Positions 23,419 through 32,199 of a stretch of DNA of 36,266 nucleotides are shown here, in pieces. The stretch spans positions 1 to 36,266 of the forward strand of contig VBWB01000023.1 in the NCBI GenBank assembly GCA_006218045.1. Direction: 5' to 3'. The notes beneath the pieces were generated by a model. It was given only the letters and a program-made list of their open reading frames with translations. It did no database searches and was not told the origin of the DNA. The position numbers were made by a program, and so were the translations under genes. Numbering within the stretch: position 1 is the stretch's first letter; every line of letters begins with the position of its first letter. Source of the stretch: Stygiobacter sp. (GTDB lineage: Bacteria; Pseudomonadota; Alphaproteobacteria; Rhodospirillales; Magnetospirillaceae).

Positions 23419-24786
23419 ATGCGACTTCTGATCATCGGGGCGATGGACGGCCAGATCGGTGCCGCCAGCCAGATCGCCATGGCGCGCGGCGCCAAGGTCA
23501 GCATCGCCGAGGACGTCGACCAGGGCATGGAAGTTCTGCGCGGCCAGGGCGCCGATCTGGTGATGATCGATGTCCGCCGCGACGTTCATCGCCTGATCGA
23601 ATGCCTGGAAAGCGAACGCATCGTGCTGCCGGTGATCGCCTGCGGCATCGCCTCCGACGCCTCGGCCGCCGTGCGCGCCATCAAGGCCGGCGCCAAGGAA
23701 TATATTCCGCTACCCCCCGACGCCGAGCTGATCGCCGCCGTCCTTGCCGCCGTCACCGACGAAAATCATGCCATCATCTATAAAGACCCGCGCATGATCC
23801 AGACCATGAAGCTGGCCGAGCAGGTGGCCGGCTCGCATGCGTCCATCCTGGTGACCGGGGAATCGGGCACCGGCAAGGAGCTGATGGCCCGTTTCATCCA
23901 CAACAAAAGCCCCCGGGCCAAGGGTCGTTTCGTTGCCGTCAACTGCGCCGCCATCCCGGAAAACCTGCTGGAAAGCGAGCTTTTCGGCCATGAGAAGGGC
24001 GCCTTCACCGGTGCTGTCGCCCGGCGTATCGGCAAGTTCGAGGAAGCCACCGGCGGCACATTGCTGCTGGACGAAATCTCGGAAATGGATATCCGCCTGC
24101 AAGCCAAATTGCTGCGCGCCATCCAGGAAAAGGAAATCGACCGCGTCGGCGGCGGCCAGCCGGTCAAGATCGACGTGCGCATCGTCGCCACCTCCAACCG
24201 CAACCTGGAGGAATATGTTCGCCAAGGCGGCTTCCGCGAGGATCTGTATTACCGCCTGAACGTGGTCAACCTGATCCTGCCGTCGTTGCGCGAACGTCCC
24301 CTTGATATCGCCGTCCTCGCCGATCACTTCGGTCGCAAATACGCCGAGATCAACGGCGTCCCGGTCCGACCCATCACCGCCGAGGCCCGCCAGATGCTGG
24401 TCCGCCATTCCTGGCGCGGCAATGTGCGCGAGCTGGAAAACACCATGCATCGCGCCGTGCTGCTGGCCTCGGGCCACGAAATCGGCCCCGAGGCCATCCT
24501 GTTGACCGGCGCCCCCCTGGCCGGACAGCAAGACCCGGTGGTGGCCCAGGTGGCCCAAGTGGCGCAATCGGTCATGGGCGGCAACACCAGCGGTCTGGTC
24601 GGTAAGACCGTGGCGGCGGTGGAACGCGACCTGATCATCGACACGCTGTCCCATTGCCTGGGCAACCGCACCCATGCCGCCAACATCCTGGGCATCTCCA
24701 TCCGCACGCTGCGCAACAAGTTGAAGCAGTATTCCGAGGAAGGCGTCCCCGTGCCGCCGCCCGCCGGCGGCGAGCCGGCTTATTGA
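23419..24786 (+). CDS. flbD: Sigma-54-dependent flagellar activator FlbD
   Basis: FlbD activates sigma-54 promoters of late flagellar genes. The 455-residue protein has an N-terminal receiver-like domain (1-115) that keeps D51 but has IIGAMDG where the acidic pair should be and PLPP in place of the lysine motif, as in Caulobacter FlbD. The AAA+ domain is complete: Walker A GESGTGKE (147-154), the sigma-54 contact loop GAFTGA (194-199), Walker B LLLDEI (215-220) and arginine finger region SWRGNVRELEN. A Fis-type helix-turn-helix lies at 417-438. It starts 11 bases after fliN. The partner FliX is not seen in the window. Confidence 0.94.
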   Translation: MRLLIIGAMDGQIGAASQIAMARGAKVSIAEDVDQGMEVLRGQGADLVMIDVRRDVHRLIECLESERIVLPVIACGIASDASAAVRAIKAGAKEYIPLPPDAELIAAVLAAVTDENHAIIYKDPRMIQTMKLAEQVAGSHASILVTGESGTGKELMARFIHNKSPRAKGRFVAVNCAAIPENLLESELFGHEKGAFTGAVARRIGKFEEATGGTLLLDEISEMDIRLQAKLLRAIQEKEIDRVGGGQPVKIDVRIVATSNRNLEEYVRQGGFREDLYYRLNVVNLILPSLRERPLDIAVLADHFGRKYAEINGVPVRPITAEARQMLVRHSWRGNVRELENTMHRAVLLASGHEIGPEAILLTGAPLAGQQDPVVAQVAQVAQSVMGGNTSGLVGKTVAAVERDLIIDTLSHCLGNRTHAANILGISIRTLRNKLKQYSEEGVPVPPPAGGEPAY

Positions 24787-24798
24787 TGGGAATGATCC

Positions 24799-26922
24799 AT
24801 GGCTGACGGACCGGCACAGGGCAGCATGGCCGGCGGGGGTGAAGCCCGCGCCGCTTGGGGCCGCTTTTCCTCCGCCGCCAAGCGCGGCGACGTCATGCTC
24901 GCCGTCGGCGTGGTGTTCATCCTCGCCGTCCTCATCCTGCCCATGCCGCCCTGGCTGCTGGATATGGGCCTGGCCTTTTCGCTGACCGTATCCGTCCTTA
25001 TCCTGATGGTCTCGATCTTCATCGAGAAGCCGCTGCAATTCAGTTCGTTCCCCACCGTTCTGCTGCTGTCCACCCTGATCCGGCTGGCGCTGAATCTGGC
25101 GTCCACCCGTCTGATCCTGGGTCACGGCCATGAAGGCGTCGAAGGCGCCGGCCAGGTCATCGCCGCCTTCGCCGAATTCATCATGGGCGGCAATTTCGTC
25201 ATCGGCATCATCGTCTTCGCCATCCTGGTGATCGTCAATTTCGTCGTCATCACCAAGGGCTCGGGCCGTATCGCCGAAGTGGCGGCGCGCTTCACCTTGG
25301 ACGCCATGCCGGGCAAGCAGATGGCCATCGACGCCGATCTGTCCGCCGGCTTGATCGACGAAAGCGACGCCAAAAAGCGCCGCTCGGAACTGGAACAGGA
25401 AAGCCAGTTCTTCGGCGCCATGGACGGCGCCTCGAAGTTCGTGCGTGGCGACGCCGTCGCCGGCCTGTTGATCACCGGTATCAATCTGGTCGCCGGCATG
25501 ATCATCGGCATGGCCCAGAACAACCTGACCTTTTCCCAGGCCGCCGATTTCTATACCAAACTGACCGTCGGTGACGGTCTGGTGACCCAGGTGCCGGCGC
25601 TGTTGGTGTCGGTGGCCGCCGGCATGCTGGTGACCAAGGCCGGCGTTCAAGACAGCGTCGACAAGGCGCTTTATGGCCAGTTGGCCGGCTATCCGCGCGC
25701 GGTCGGCACCGCCGCCGGCCTGATCTTCCTGCTGTCCTTGGTTCCCAACATGCCGTTTTTGCCCTTCGCCCTGCTGGGCGGCGGCATGGCCGCCGGCGCC
25801 TTCTTCCTCGACAAGACCCAGCGGGCCAAGACCGAACGCGAGACCATCGAGACCGAGGAAAAGGCCCGCCAGAGCGCGCCGGTGGCGGAAGAACCCATTT
25901 CCACCGCCCTTCGCATCGACATGGTGCGGCTGGAACTGGGGTATGGCCTGTTGCAGCTGATCAATAATCCCAAGGGCGTCAAGCTGACCGACCAGATCAA
26001 GAGCTTGCGTCGGGCCATGGCCGCCGAGGTGGGCTTCGTCATGCCGAGCGTGCGCATCCAGGACAACATGCAACTGCCGGCCAATACCTATGTGGTCTAC
26101 ATCAAGGAAGTGGAATCGGGGCGCGGCGATTTGCGCCCCAACCAATTGCTGATCATGGACCCCAGGGGCGACGACATCACCCTGCCGGGCGAGAAGACCA
26201 AGGAACCCACCTTCGGCCTGCCGGCCATGTGGGTCGACCCCACCAACCGCGAGGAAGCGCTGTTCCGCGGCTATACCGTGGTCGATCCGCCCACCGTCAT
26301 CACCACCCACCTGACCGAGGTGATCAAGGACAACATGTCCGAGCTTTTGTCGCATGCCGAGACCCAGAAGCTGCTGGACGAGTTGGACAAGGAACACCAG
26401 AAGCTGGTGGCCGAACTGATCCCGTCGCAGATCACCATCGGCGGCTTGCAGCGGGTGTTGCAGAACCTGCTGAACGAACGCATTTCCATCCGCGACCTGT
26501 CCACCATCCTGGAAGGCATCGCCGAGGCCTGCGGCCACACCCGCAACGTCACCATGATCACCGAGCATGTGCGCTCGCGTCTGGCCCGGCAGATTTCCGA
26601 CCTCAATACCGGCCATCAGGGCTTCATCCCGCTGGTGACGCTGTCGCCGGAATGGGAACAGGCCTTCGCCGAGGCGCTGGTCGGCCAGGGCGAGGAAAAG
26701 CAATTGTCCATGTCGCCGTCGCAATTGCAGGATTTCATCACCCGCACCCGCCAGACCTTCGAGCGCTTCGCCATGCAAGGTGAAACCCCGGTGCTGCTGA
26801 CCAGCCCCATGGTGCGCCCCTATGTGCGCTCGATCATCGAACGCTTCCGCCCCATCACCGTGGTGATGAGTCAGGCGGAAATCCATCCCAAGGCCAAAAT
26901 CAAGACGCTGGGACAAATCTGA
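24799..26922 (+). CDS. flhA: Flagellar export gate protein FlhA
   Basis: FlhA is the central membrane component of the flagellar type III export gate. The 707-residue protein has about eight helices in its first half, the highly conserved FHIPEP-family block (ARFTLDAMPGKQMAIDADLSAG, then RRSELEQESQFFGAMDGASKFVRGDA), and a large C-terminal cytoplasmic ring domain (about 365-690) that docks substrates and chaperones (GYTVVDPPTVITTHLTEVI). Usual length and no interruption. The ATG at 24799 lies 12 bases after the flbD stop with GATGGGA upstream. flhB, its partner, is absent. Confidence 0.97.
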   Translation: MADGPAQGSMAGGGEARAAWGRFSSAAKRGDVMLAVGVVFILAVLILPMPPWLLDMGLAFSLTVSVLILMVSIFIEKPLQFSSFPTVLLLSTLIRLALNLASTRLILGHGHEGVEGAGQVIAAFAEFIMGGNFVIGIIVFAILVIVNFVVITKGSGRIAEVAARFTLDAMPGKQMAIDADLSAGLIDESDAKKRRSELEQESQFFGAMDGASKFVRGDAVAGLLITGINLVAGMIIGMAQNNLTFSQAADFYTKLTVGDGLVTQVPALLVSVAAGMLVTKAGVQDSVDKALYGQLAGYPRAVGTAAGLIFLLSLVPNMPFLPFALLGGGMAAGAFFLDKTQRAKTERETIETEEKARQSAPVAEEPISTALRIDMVRLELGYGLLQLINNPKGVKLTDQIKSLRRAMAAEVGFVMPSVRIQDNMQLPANTYVVYIKEVESGRGDLRPNQLLIMDPRGDDITLPGEKTKEPTFGLPAMWVDPTNREEALFRGYTVVDPPTVITTHLTEVIKDNMSELLSHAETQKLLDELDKEHQKLVAELIPSQITIGGLQRVLQNLLNERISIRDLSTILEGIAEACGHTRNVTMITEHVRSRLARQISDLNTGHQGFIPLVTLSPEWEQAFAEALVGQGEEKQLSMSPSQLQDFITRTRQTFERFAMQGETPVLLTSPMVRPYVRSIIERFRPITVVMSQAEIHPKAKIKTLGQI

Positions 26923-26957
26923 TGGGGGGCGGATATGATCGAGGGGGCGCTTAGGCC

Positions 26958-27959
26958 ATGAGGCTCAAATCCTTCACCGCCCCCACCATGGCCGAGGCCA
27001 TGGAGCTGGTCCGCATCGAACTGGGCGACGAGGCGATCATCGTCTCGACCCAGCGGGCCGCCGGCTCCAAAGGTGTGCGCATCACCGCTGCCCTGGAGCC
27101 CGCCGACGCCGATCTGGCGGTGGCGGAAATGCTGGAGGAATCCAGCCTTTCCTCGGCCGCCGACGCGATCAAGGCGGCCTTGGAAAACCACAATCTGCCG
27201 CCCCGGCTGCTGGAGCGCCTAGTCAACGCCGCCCGCACCTCGGACATCACCGACCCCACCTTGGCCTGCGCCGCCGCGCTTGAGGCCGGCTTCACCTTTG
27301 CCGCCTTGCCGGAACATTCCGCCCCCAGGCCGTTCATGCTGATCGGCCCGCCCGGATCGGGCAAATCCATCGCCGCCGCCAAGCTGGCGGCGCGCTCGGT
27401 GCTGAAACAACGCCATGTCGGCCTCATCACCTGCGACAACATGCGCGCCGGCGCGGTGGAACAATTAGCCGCCTTCACCCGCATCATGGAAATCGAACTG
27501 GTGCGCGCCCGCGGCCCCGATGCGTTGCGCAGATCGGTGGAGAACGCCACCGGCATGTTCGATCTGATCGTCATCGACAGCCCCGGCTTGAACCCGTTCA
27601 AGCAATCGGACCTGGATTTCCTGCAAGCCCTGATCGAAGCCGCCGATGTCGAGCCCTTGCTGGTCATGGCCGCCGGCGGCGACCCGTTCGAGGCGGCGGA
27701 GATGGCCGAGGCCTTCGCCGGTATCGGCGCTACCCGCCTGTTCACCACCCGGCTCGACACCACGCGGCGCCTGGGCGCCATGCTGGCCGCCGCCGAGGCG
27801 GCGCAACTGGCGCTGTGCGACGTCTCGGCCAGTCCGCACGTGGCCAGCGGCCTCGCCCCCATTTCCGCCCTTTCCCTGGCCCGGTTGCTGCTGCCGCAAG
27901 CGCCCGCCCCTGAAAAACAAAGCGAAACCTTCTGGACCGACGAGGCACCCGCATCATGA
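26958..27959 (+). CDS. flhF: Flagellar placement GTPase FlhF (SRP family), with altered G motifs
   Basis: FlhF sets the site of flagellar assembly. The 333-residue protein starts MRLKSFTAPTMAEAMELVR, the FlhF N-terminal signature, and has an N domain and an SRP-type G domain. The P-loop is GPPGSGKS (130-137), the G2-type block is TCDNMRAGAVEQL (158-170), G3 is DSPG (207-210, usually DTAG) and G4 is TRLD (264-267, usually TKLD). The basic B domain is short. The family call is firm because of the block order and its place between flhA and flhG, but three G motifs depart from consensus. GAGGGGGCG lies before the ATG; it overlaps flhG by ATGA. Confidence 0.92.
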   Translation: MRLKSFTAPTMAEAMELVRIELGDEAIIVSTQRAAGSKGVRITAALEPADADLAVAEMLEESSLSSAADAIKAALENHNLPPRLLERLVNAARTSDITDPTLACAAALEAGFTFAALPEHSAPRPFMLIGPPGSGKSIAAAKLAARSVLKQRHVGLITCDNMRAGAVEQLAAFTRIMEIELVRARGPDALRRSVENATGMFDLIVIDSPGLNPFKQSDLDFLQALIEAADVEPLLVMAAGGDPFEAAEMAEAFAGIGATRLFTTRLDTTRRLGAMLAAAEAAQLALCDVSASPHVASGLAPISALSLARLLLPQAPAPEKQSETFWTDEAPAS

Positions 27960-28753
27960 CGACGGCAAGCGATCTTCCCTCTTTGGCGCCCCGCCCCGCG
28001 CCGCGGGCCAAGGGCCGCAACGTCATGGCGGTGGCCTCGGGCAAGGGCGGCGTCGGCAAGACGTGGTTTTCCATCACCCTGGCCCACGCGCTGTCGCGGG
28101 CCGGGCGCAAGGTTCTGCTGTTCGACGGCGATCTGGGTTTGGCCAATGTCGATATCCAACTGGGCCTGATGCCGAAAACCGATCTGGGCAGCGTCGTCGC
28201 CGGGCGCATGACCCTGAACCAGGCCTGCATGCCCTTTACCGAGGGTGGGTTCGACATCCTGGCCGGACGCTCGGGCAGCGGCACGCTCGCCAATATCCCG
28301 CTGTCGCGCCTGCAATTGCTGGGCGACGATCTGGTGGTTTTGTCCAATTCCTATGACAAGGTGGTGGTCGATCTGGGTGCCGGGGTCGAGAAGACCACCC
28401 GCAACTTCGCCCAGCAGGCCGGCACCATCATGGTGGTGACCACCGACGAACCGACCTCGCTGACCGATGCCTATGCCTTCATCAAGGTCACCCACATGGA
28501 GCGACCCGGCACCGACATGCGCATCGTCGTCAACATGGCCAATTCCACCCGCGAGGGCGAGCGCATCTACAACACGCTGTTGAAGGCCTGCGAAGGATTC
28601 CTGAAAATCAGTCCGCAATTGGCCGGCGTCATCCGCCGCGATCTCAAGGTGCGCGAGGCCATCCGCAACCAGACGCCGATCCTGACCCGCTCGCCCAATT
28701 CCGAAGCCGCCGCCGACGTGGAAGCGATCGTCGAGCGTTTGCTCAGGACCTAA
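27956..28753 (+). CDS. flhG: Flagellar number regulator FlhG/FleN (MinD-like ATPase)
   Basis: FlhG (also FleN or YlxH) limits flagellar number and acts on FlhF and, in some species, on the flagellar activator. The 265-residue protein has the deviant Walker A SGKGGVGKTWFS (28-39) with the signature lysine K30, the A' box LLFDGDLGLANVD (about 54-66) and the DLGAGVEK switch II region. The N-terminal tail is Pro/Ala-rich and has no DQAxxLR-type helix, the segment that stimulates FlhF in B. subtilis and is found in other FlhG proteins. It is translationally coupled to flhF by an ATGA overlap. Confidence 0.93.
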   Translation: MTTASDLPSLAPRPAPRAKGRNVMAVASGKGGVGKTWFSITLAHALSRAGRKVLLFDGDLGLANVDIQLGLMPKTDLGSVVAGRMTLNQACMPFTEGGFDILAGRSGSGTLANIPLSRLQLLGDDLVVLSNSYDKVVVDLGAGVEKTTRNFAQQAGTIMVVTTDEPTSLTDAYAFIKVTHMERPGTDMRIVVNMANSTREGERIYNTLLKACEGFLKISPQLAGVIRRDLKVREAIRNQTPILTRSPNSEAAADVEAIVERLLRT

Positions 28754-28759
28754 GGCGCC

Positions 28760-30412
28760 ATGTCGGCGATCCTGCCGCCCTCGGCCAATCCGGCGCCGCC
28801 CACCAGCAGCGCCGGACCGGTGCCGGTCAGCGTGACGGGAGATGCCAAGGCCTTGGCCGGCTTGCCCGCCGGCGCCCTGATCGAGGCCATGGCCCAGGCC
28901 CGCCCGACCAAGGGCGTGCTGGAAGTGATGACCGCCGACGGCCCGCTGCAATTGAAAGTGCTGCCGCCGGCCACCTTGCCGCCCATCCCCGAAGGGGCGC
29001 GGCTGTTGCTGCAAGCCGGTCCCAATGGCGCCCTGTCGCTGATGGCCGTCAATGGTCGGGCCCTGGGTGGGGCCGCTCTGACCGCATTGCCGCCGGGCGT
29101 TCTGGGCGGGCCGGTTCTGGCCGGCGGCGTCTTAGGCACCACCCTCCAAACCAATGCGGCAAATCCCGCCCAGCACGGCGTGCAAACCGCCGGCGCCCCC
29201 CCACAGAGCGCGTGGGCGCCGGGCATCACCGCCACCCTCATTCGCCCGGCGCAAAATCCCGGCGGACCGCCCGGTCCGACCACCGCCGCCGACGGATTGC
29301 CCAACAATCTGCCCGCCGGCACCCAATTGACCGTGCGCATCGCCGGCATCCAGCCGCCCCAGGTCCAGACCGGCCAAAATCCCGCCGCCACGCCCACCGA
29401 CGATTTCCAGGCCGGCAATACGCCGAACCCGGCTCAAGCCGCCCAGCAAGGGGGACCGCATAAACCCGTGGGGCCGCAGCCGATGACGCCCGGCGGCACC
29501 GCGCCGCCCCTGCCGGCGACCGCCACGGCCCCATCCGCAAGCGGGGCGCTGCCCATTCTGAGCGGCACCGTCACCGCCCACCCCCCCGGCGGGCAAGCGG
29601 TACTCGCCACCCGGATCGGCACCATCGCCATTCCCACCGCCCAACCGGTCGCCGTCGGCAGCGTCATCCGGCTTGAGGTGGTGGCTCCGCCCAATCCCGC
29701 CGCCGCCCCGCCGCCCATCGTGGCCGCCGCCAAACCCGAGGGCCTGACCGCCCAAGGCTGGCCGGCCCTGACCGACACCATGGAAACCCTGGCCATCAAC
29801 GACCGTCAGGCGCTGGACATGATGATGCGGACCATCCCCCAGGCGGGGCCGCGTCTGGCCGCCGCCATGGTCGCCTTCACCGGGGCCATGCGCACCGGCG
29901 ATTCCCGCGGCATCATCGGCGACAGCACCACCAAGGCGCTGGACAAGGCCGGGCGCCGCGATCTGGCCGAGCGGCTGAAAGCCGATCTGTCGGCGTTATC
30001 GGAAGAGGCCGGCCGGCCGGTCGGCGGCGGCGACTGGCGGTTGCACACCATGCCCTTCGCCCATGGCGGTCAGGTCGATCCCATCCACCTGTTCGTGCGC
30101 GGCACCAGTGGTGACGATGGCCGCAATCAGGCCGGCAGCGCCAATGGCGACCAGCGTTTCATTCTGGATTTCAACCTGACCAGCCTGGGCCGGCTGCAAC
30201 TGGATGGGCTGGTGCGGCGCGAGGACAAGCTGTTCGACCTGATCATCCGCACCGGCGAGCCGCTGCCGCAGCAGATGCGCATGGACATCATGCACATCTT
30301 CACCCAGGCGTCGGAACTGGTCGGCACCAAGGGCAGCGTCGCCTTTCAGGCCGGCGGGCGCTGGATCGACATCCGCACCGACCAGAGCGGGCCGACCAGC
30401 ATCCAGGCGTGA
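28760..30412 (+). CDS. Pro/Ala-rich protein with FliK-like C-terminal region, last gene of the flagellar operon
   Basis: 550 residues, no signal peptide or membrane helix. The first 330 residues are low-complexity, rich in Pro, Ala, Gly and Thr, with a beta-rich patch (VLEVMTADGPLQLKVLPPATLPP) typical of FliK N-terminal regions. The C-terminal 128 residues (423-550) are compact: DWRLHTMPFAHGGQ, ILDFNLTSLGRLQLDGLVRRE and LFDLIIRTGEPLPQQMRMDI; the LxxLGxLxLxG core resembles the FliK export-switching domain. FliK measures hook length and switches export specificity. Position after flhG supports a flagellar role, but similarity is faint, so it is called FliK-like only. It ends 13 bases before the convergent kinase gene. 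Confidence 0.55.
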   Translation: MSAILPPSANPAPPTSSAGPVPVSVTGDAKALAGLPAGALIEAMAQARPTKGVLEVMTADGPLQLKVLPPATLPPIPEGARLLLQAGPNGALSLMAVNGRALGGAALTALPPGVLGGPVLAGGVLGTTLQTNAANPAQHGVQTAGAPPQSAWAPGITATLIRPAQNPGGPPGPTTAADGLPNNLPAGTQLTVRIAGIQPPQVQTGQNPAATPTDDFQAGNTPNPAQAAQQGGPHKPVGPQPMTPGGTAPPLPATATAPSASGALPILSGTVTAHPPGGQAVLATRIGTIAIPTAQPVAVGSVIRLEVVAPPNPAAAPPPIVAAAKPEGLTAQGWPALTDTMETLAINDRQALDMMMRTIPQAGPRLAAAMVAFTGAMRTGDSRGIIGDSTTKALDKAGRRDLAERLKADLSALSEEAGRPVGGGDWRLHTMPFAHGGQVDPIHLFVRGTSGDDGRNQAGSANGDQRFILDFNLTSLGRLQLDGLVRREDKLFDLIIRTGEPLPQQMRMDIMHIFTQASELVGTKGSVAFQAGGRWIDIRTDQSGPTSIQA

Positions 30413-30425
30413 TCGTTCCCCGTGA

Positions 30426-32120
30426 TCAGGCCTTGGGCAGCAGAAAGTGAAAAGCGCAGCCTTCATCCGGCTTCGACTCGACCCAGATGCGCCCGCCATG
30501 CATTTCCACCACCTTGCGGCAAATGGCCAGACCGATGCCGCTGCCTTCGTACTGGCCGCGCGGGTGCAGGCGCTCGAACATACGGAAAATGCGTTCGTGA
30601 TAATCGGCGGCGATACCGATGCCGTGATCGCGAAGGATGAATTCGGCCCAGCCGGGATCGCTGCAATCCCTGGCGCCGAGCTGGATATGGGGTGCTTCGC
30701 CGGGCTTGGTGAACTTCAGGCCATTGGCCATCAGATTCTGCAACAAACGCGACAGGGCGTCGCGCCCGCCCCGGACCATGGGTAAGGGCTCGACCTCGAT
30801 CACGGCGCCGCTGGTGGTTATGGCGGCGGCGAGGGACTGGATCGCCTCGGCCGCCACCTTGTCCATATTGACGTCTTCCTGTACCGGCTCGCCCCGGCCC
30901 AGGCGGGCATAGGACAACAGATCGTTGATCTGACGGCGCATGCGTTCCGCCCCCTCGACGATGAAGTCGATGAACTCGTCGGCTTCCGATCCCATCTGGC
31001 CGCGATAGCGCCGCTCCAGCAATTGGGCGAAGCCGATGATGGTGCGCACCGGCTCTTGCAGGTCGTGCGACGCCGCATAGGCGTATTCCTGCAATTCGGC
31101 GTTGGACAGGGCCAGATCGTGGCTTTTCGCCGCCAATTCGCTTTGCGCCTGCCGTAATTCGGCGATCTGCCGGGTCATGTCGGCGGAATGGACGATGAAG
31201 GCGCCGGTCAAGGGCTGTAGCAGCCATCGCAACCCCCACACCCCCAAGGCGATGACCAGTCCGGCGGCCACCATCACCCACAGCAGCAAGGCGTCGACGG
31301 CGGCGGTGGCCTCCCCCGCCGGCAACCGCAGCAGCAGCACCCAGCGGGTTCCGGGCAAGGCTGCGGCGGCCAGGACCACGCCGTCTTGTTCCGCCATCTG
31401 CACCGGCCCGCGCTGCTGGGCCAGACCGACCAGATCGGCCCCGGCGGTATCCAGGGTAAAATTCTCATGCGAGGCCAGGATCACCCGCGCGGATACGGTC
31501 GGGTCGATCAGCGCCGCCTGGGTGTGGCCGCGCAAGGCCCGCACCTCGTCCACCACCGCATGCAGCGATTGGCCGGAGACCACCACCAGATCGGTCCCGG
31601 CCAGGACGCCACCGCGACCGATGATGGGGGCGGCCACCACCAGAACCGGGCCATTCCCGCCTTGGGCCAGGGAAACGGACAGGCGCGGCGCCGCCAGCGG
31701 CGCCATGTTTTCCGCCCCCGCCACCTTGCCCAACACCGCCACCCTCTCGCCGTCGGCGGCGAAACGGATGATGCCCAGCAGATCGGGGGATAGGGTCAGG
31801 GCATCCCCCAGCTTGTCGGCGGTGAAGGCGCGCAACTCGTCCAGACCGGTTTCGCCCTGGTTGTAGCTTTCCAGTTTCTGCCGGATCACCGTGCGGCTGG
31901 TCACCTGTTGGGCCAGATTGACGGCGCGTGCCGCCACCTCGCCGCCGGCCATGACCTTGAGCGTCAGTTCGTGCCGCAATGCCGCCAACGCGTCTTCCCG
32001 CAGGCGCAAGGCCAACGGTGTGATGGCCAGGATGGCGACGACGATGCCGACGGTGACCATGGCCAGGATGGCATAGGTCACAATCACCCGCCGTAGACGC
32101 AGGGCGTCCACTGGTGCCAC
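30426..32120 (-). CDS. Membrane sensor histidine kinase (phytochrome-type HisKA)
   Basis: About 564 residues. One helix at about 8-38, a periplasmic sensor region to about 280, a second helix near 285-310, then HisKA with H352 in YAYAASHDLQEPVRTIIGFAQLL, the bacteriophytochrome-like subfamily, and a HATPase with QNLMANGLKFT, G1 DHGIGI and G2 GSGIGL. No receiver is fused. The start is taken as GTG at 32118-32120 because GGGGGAG lies six bases upstream; ATG codons at 32156 and 32162 and a GTG at 32183 lack ribosome sites. Upstream, 79 bases away on the same strand, is a receiver-like/pentapeptide protein that could be its partner; an inverted repeat TAAGTG/CACTTA (32162-32186) lies in the gap. 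Confidence 0.88.
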   Translation of the reverse strand: MAPVDALRLRRVIVTYAILAMVTVGIVVAILAITPLALRLREDALAALRHELTLKVMAGGEVAARAVNLAQQVTSRTVIRQKLESYNQGETGLDELRAFTADKLGDALTLSPDLLGIIRFAADGERVAVLGKVAGAENMAPLAAPRLSVSLAQGGNGPVLVVAAPIIGRGGVLAGTDLVVVSGQSLHAVVDEVRALRGHTQAALIDPTVSARVILASHENFTLDTAGADLVGLAQQRGPVQMAEQDGVVLAAAALPGTRWVLLLRLPAGEATAAVDALLLWVMVAAGLVIALGVWGLRWLLQPLTGAFIVHSADMTRQIAELRQAQSELAAKSHDLALSNAELQEYAYAASHDLQEPVRTIIGFAQLLERRYRGQMGSEADEFIDFIVEGAERMRRQINDLLSYARLGRGEPVQEDVNMDKVAAEAIQSLAAAITTSGAVIEVEPLPMVRGGRDALSRLLQNLMANGLKFTKPGEAPHIQLGARDCSDPGWAEFILRDHGIGIAADYHERIFRMFERLHPRGQYEGSGIGLAICRKVVEMHGGRIWVESKPDEGCAFHFLLPKA

Positions 32121-32199
32121 GGAAACTCCCCCTGTGTGCTTCTCCCCGTGCAGCATAGCCATAAGTGGACAGCTTTTGCACACTTAAATGACTGTTATT

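Noticed and set aside
23710-26916. Long open frame (over 1,000 codons) on the minus strand opposite flbD and flhA
   Set aside because: Same shadow effect: low-complexity His/Gly/Gln/Asp composition and no recognisable domain, opposite two highly conserved genes.
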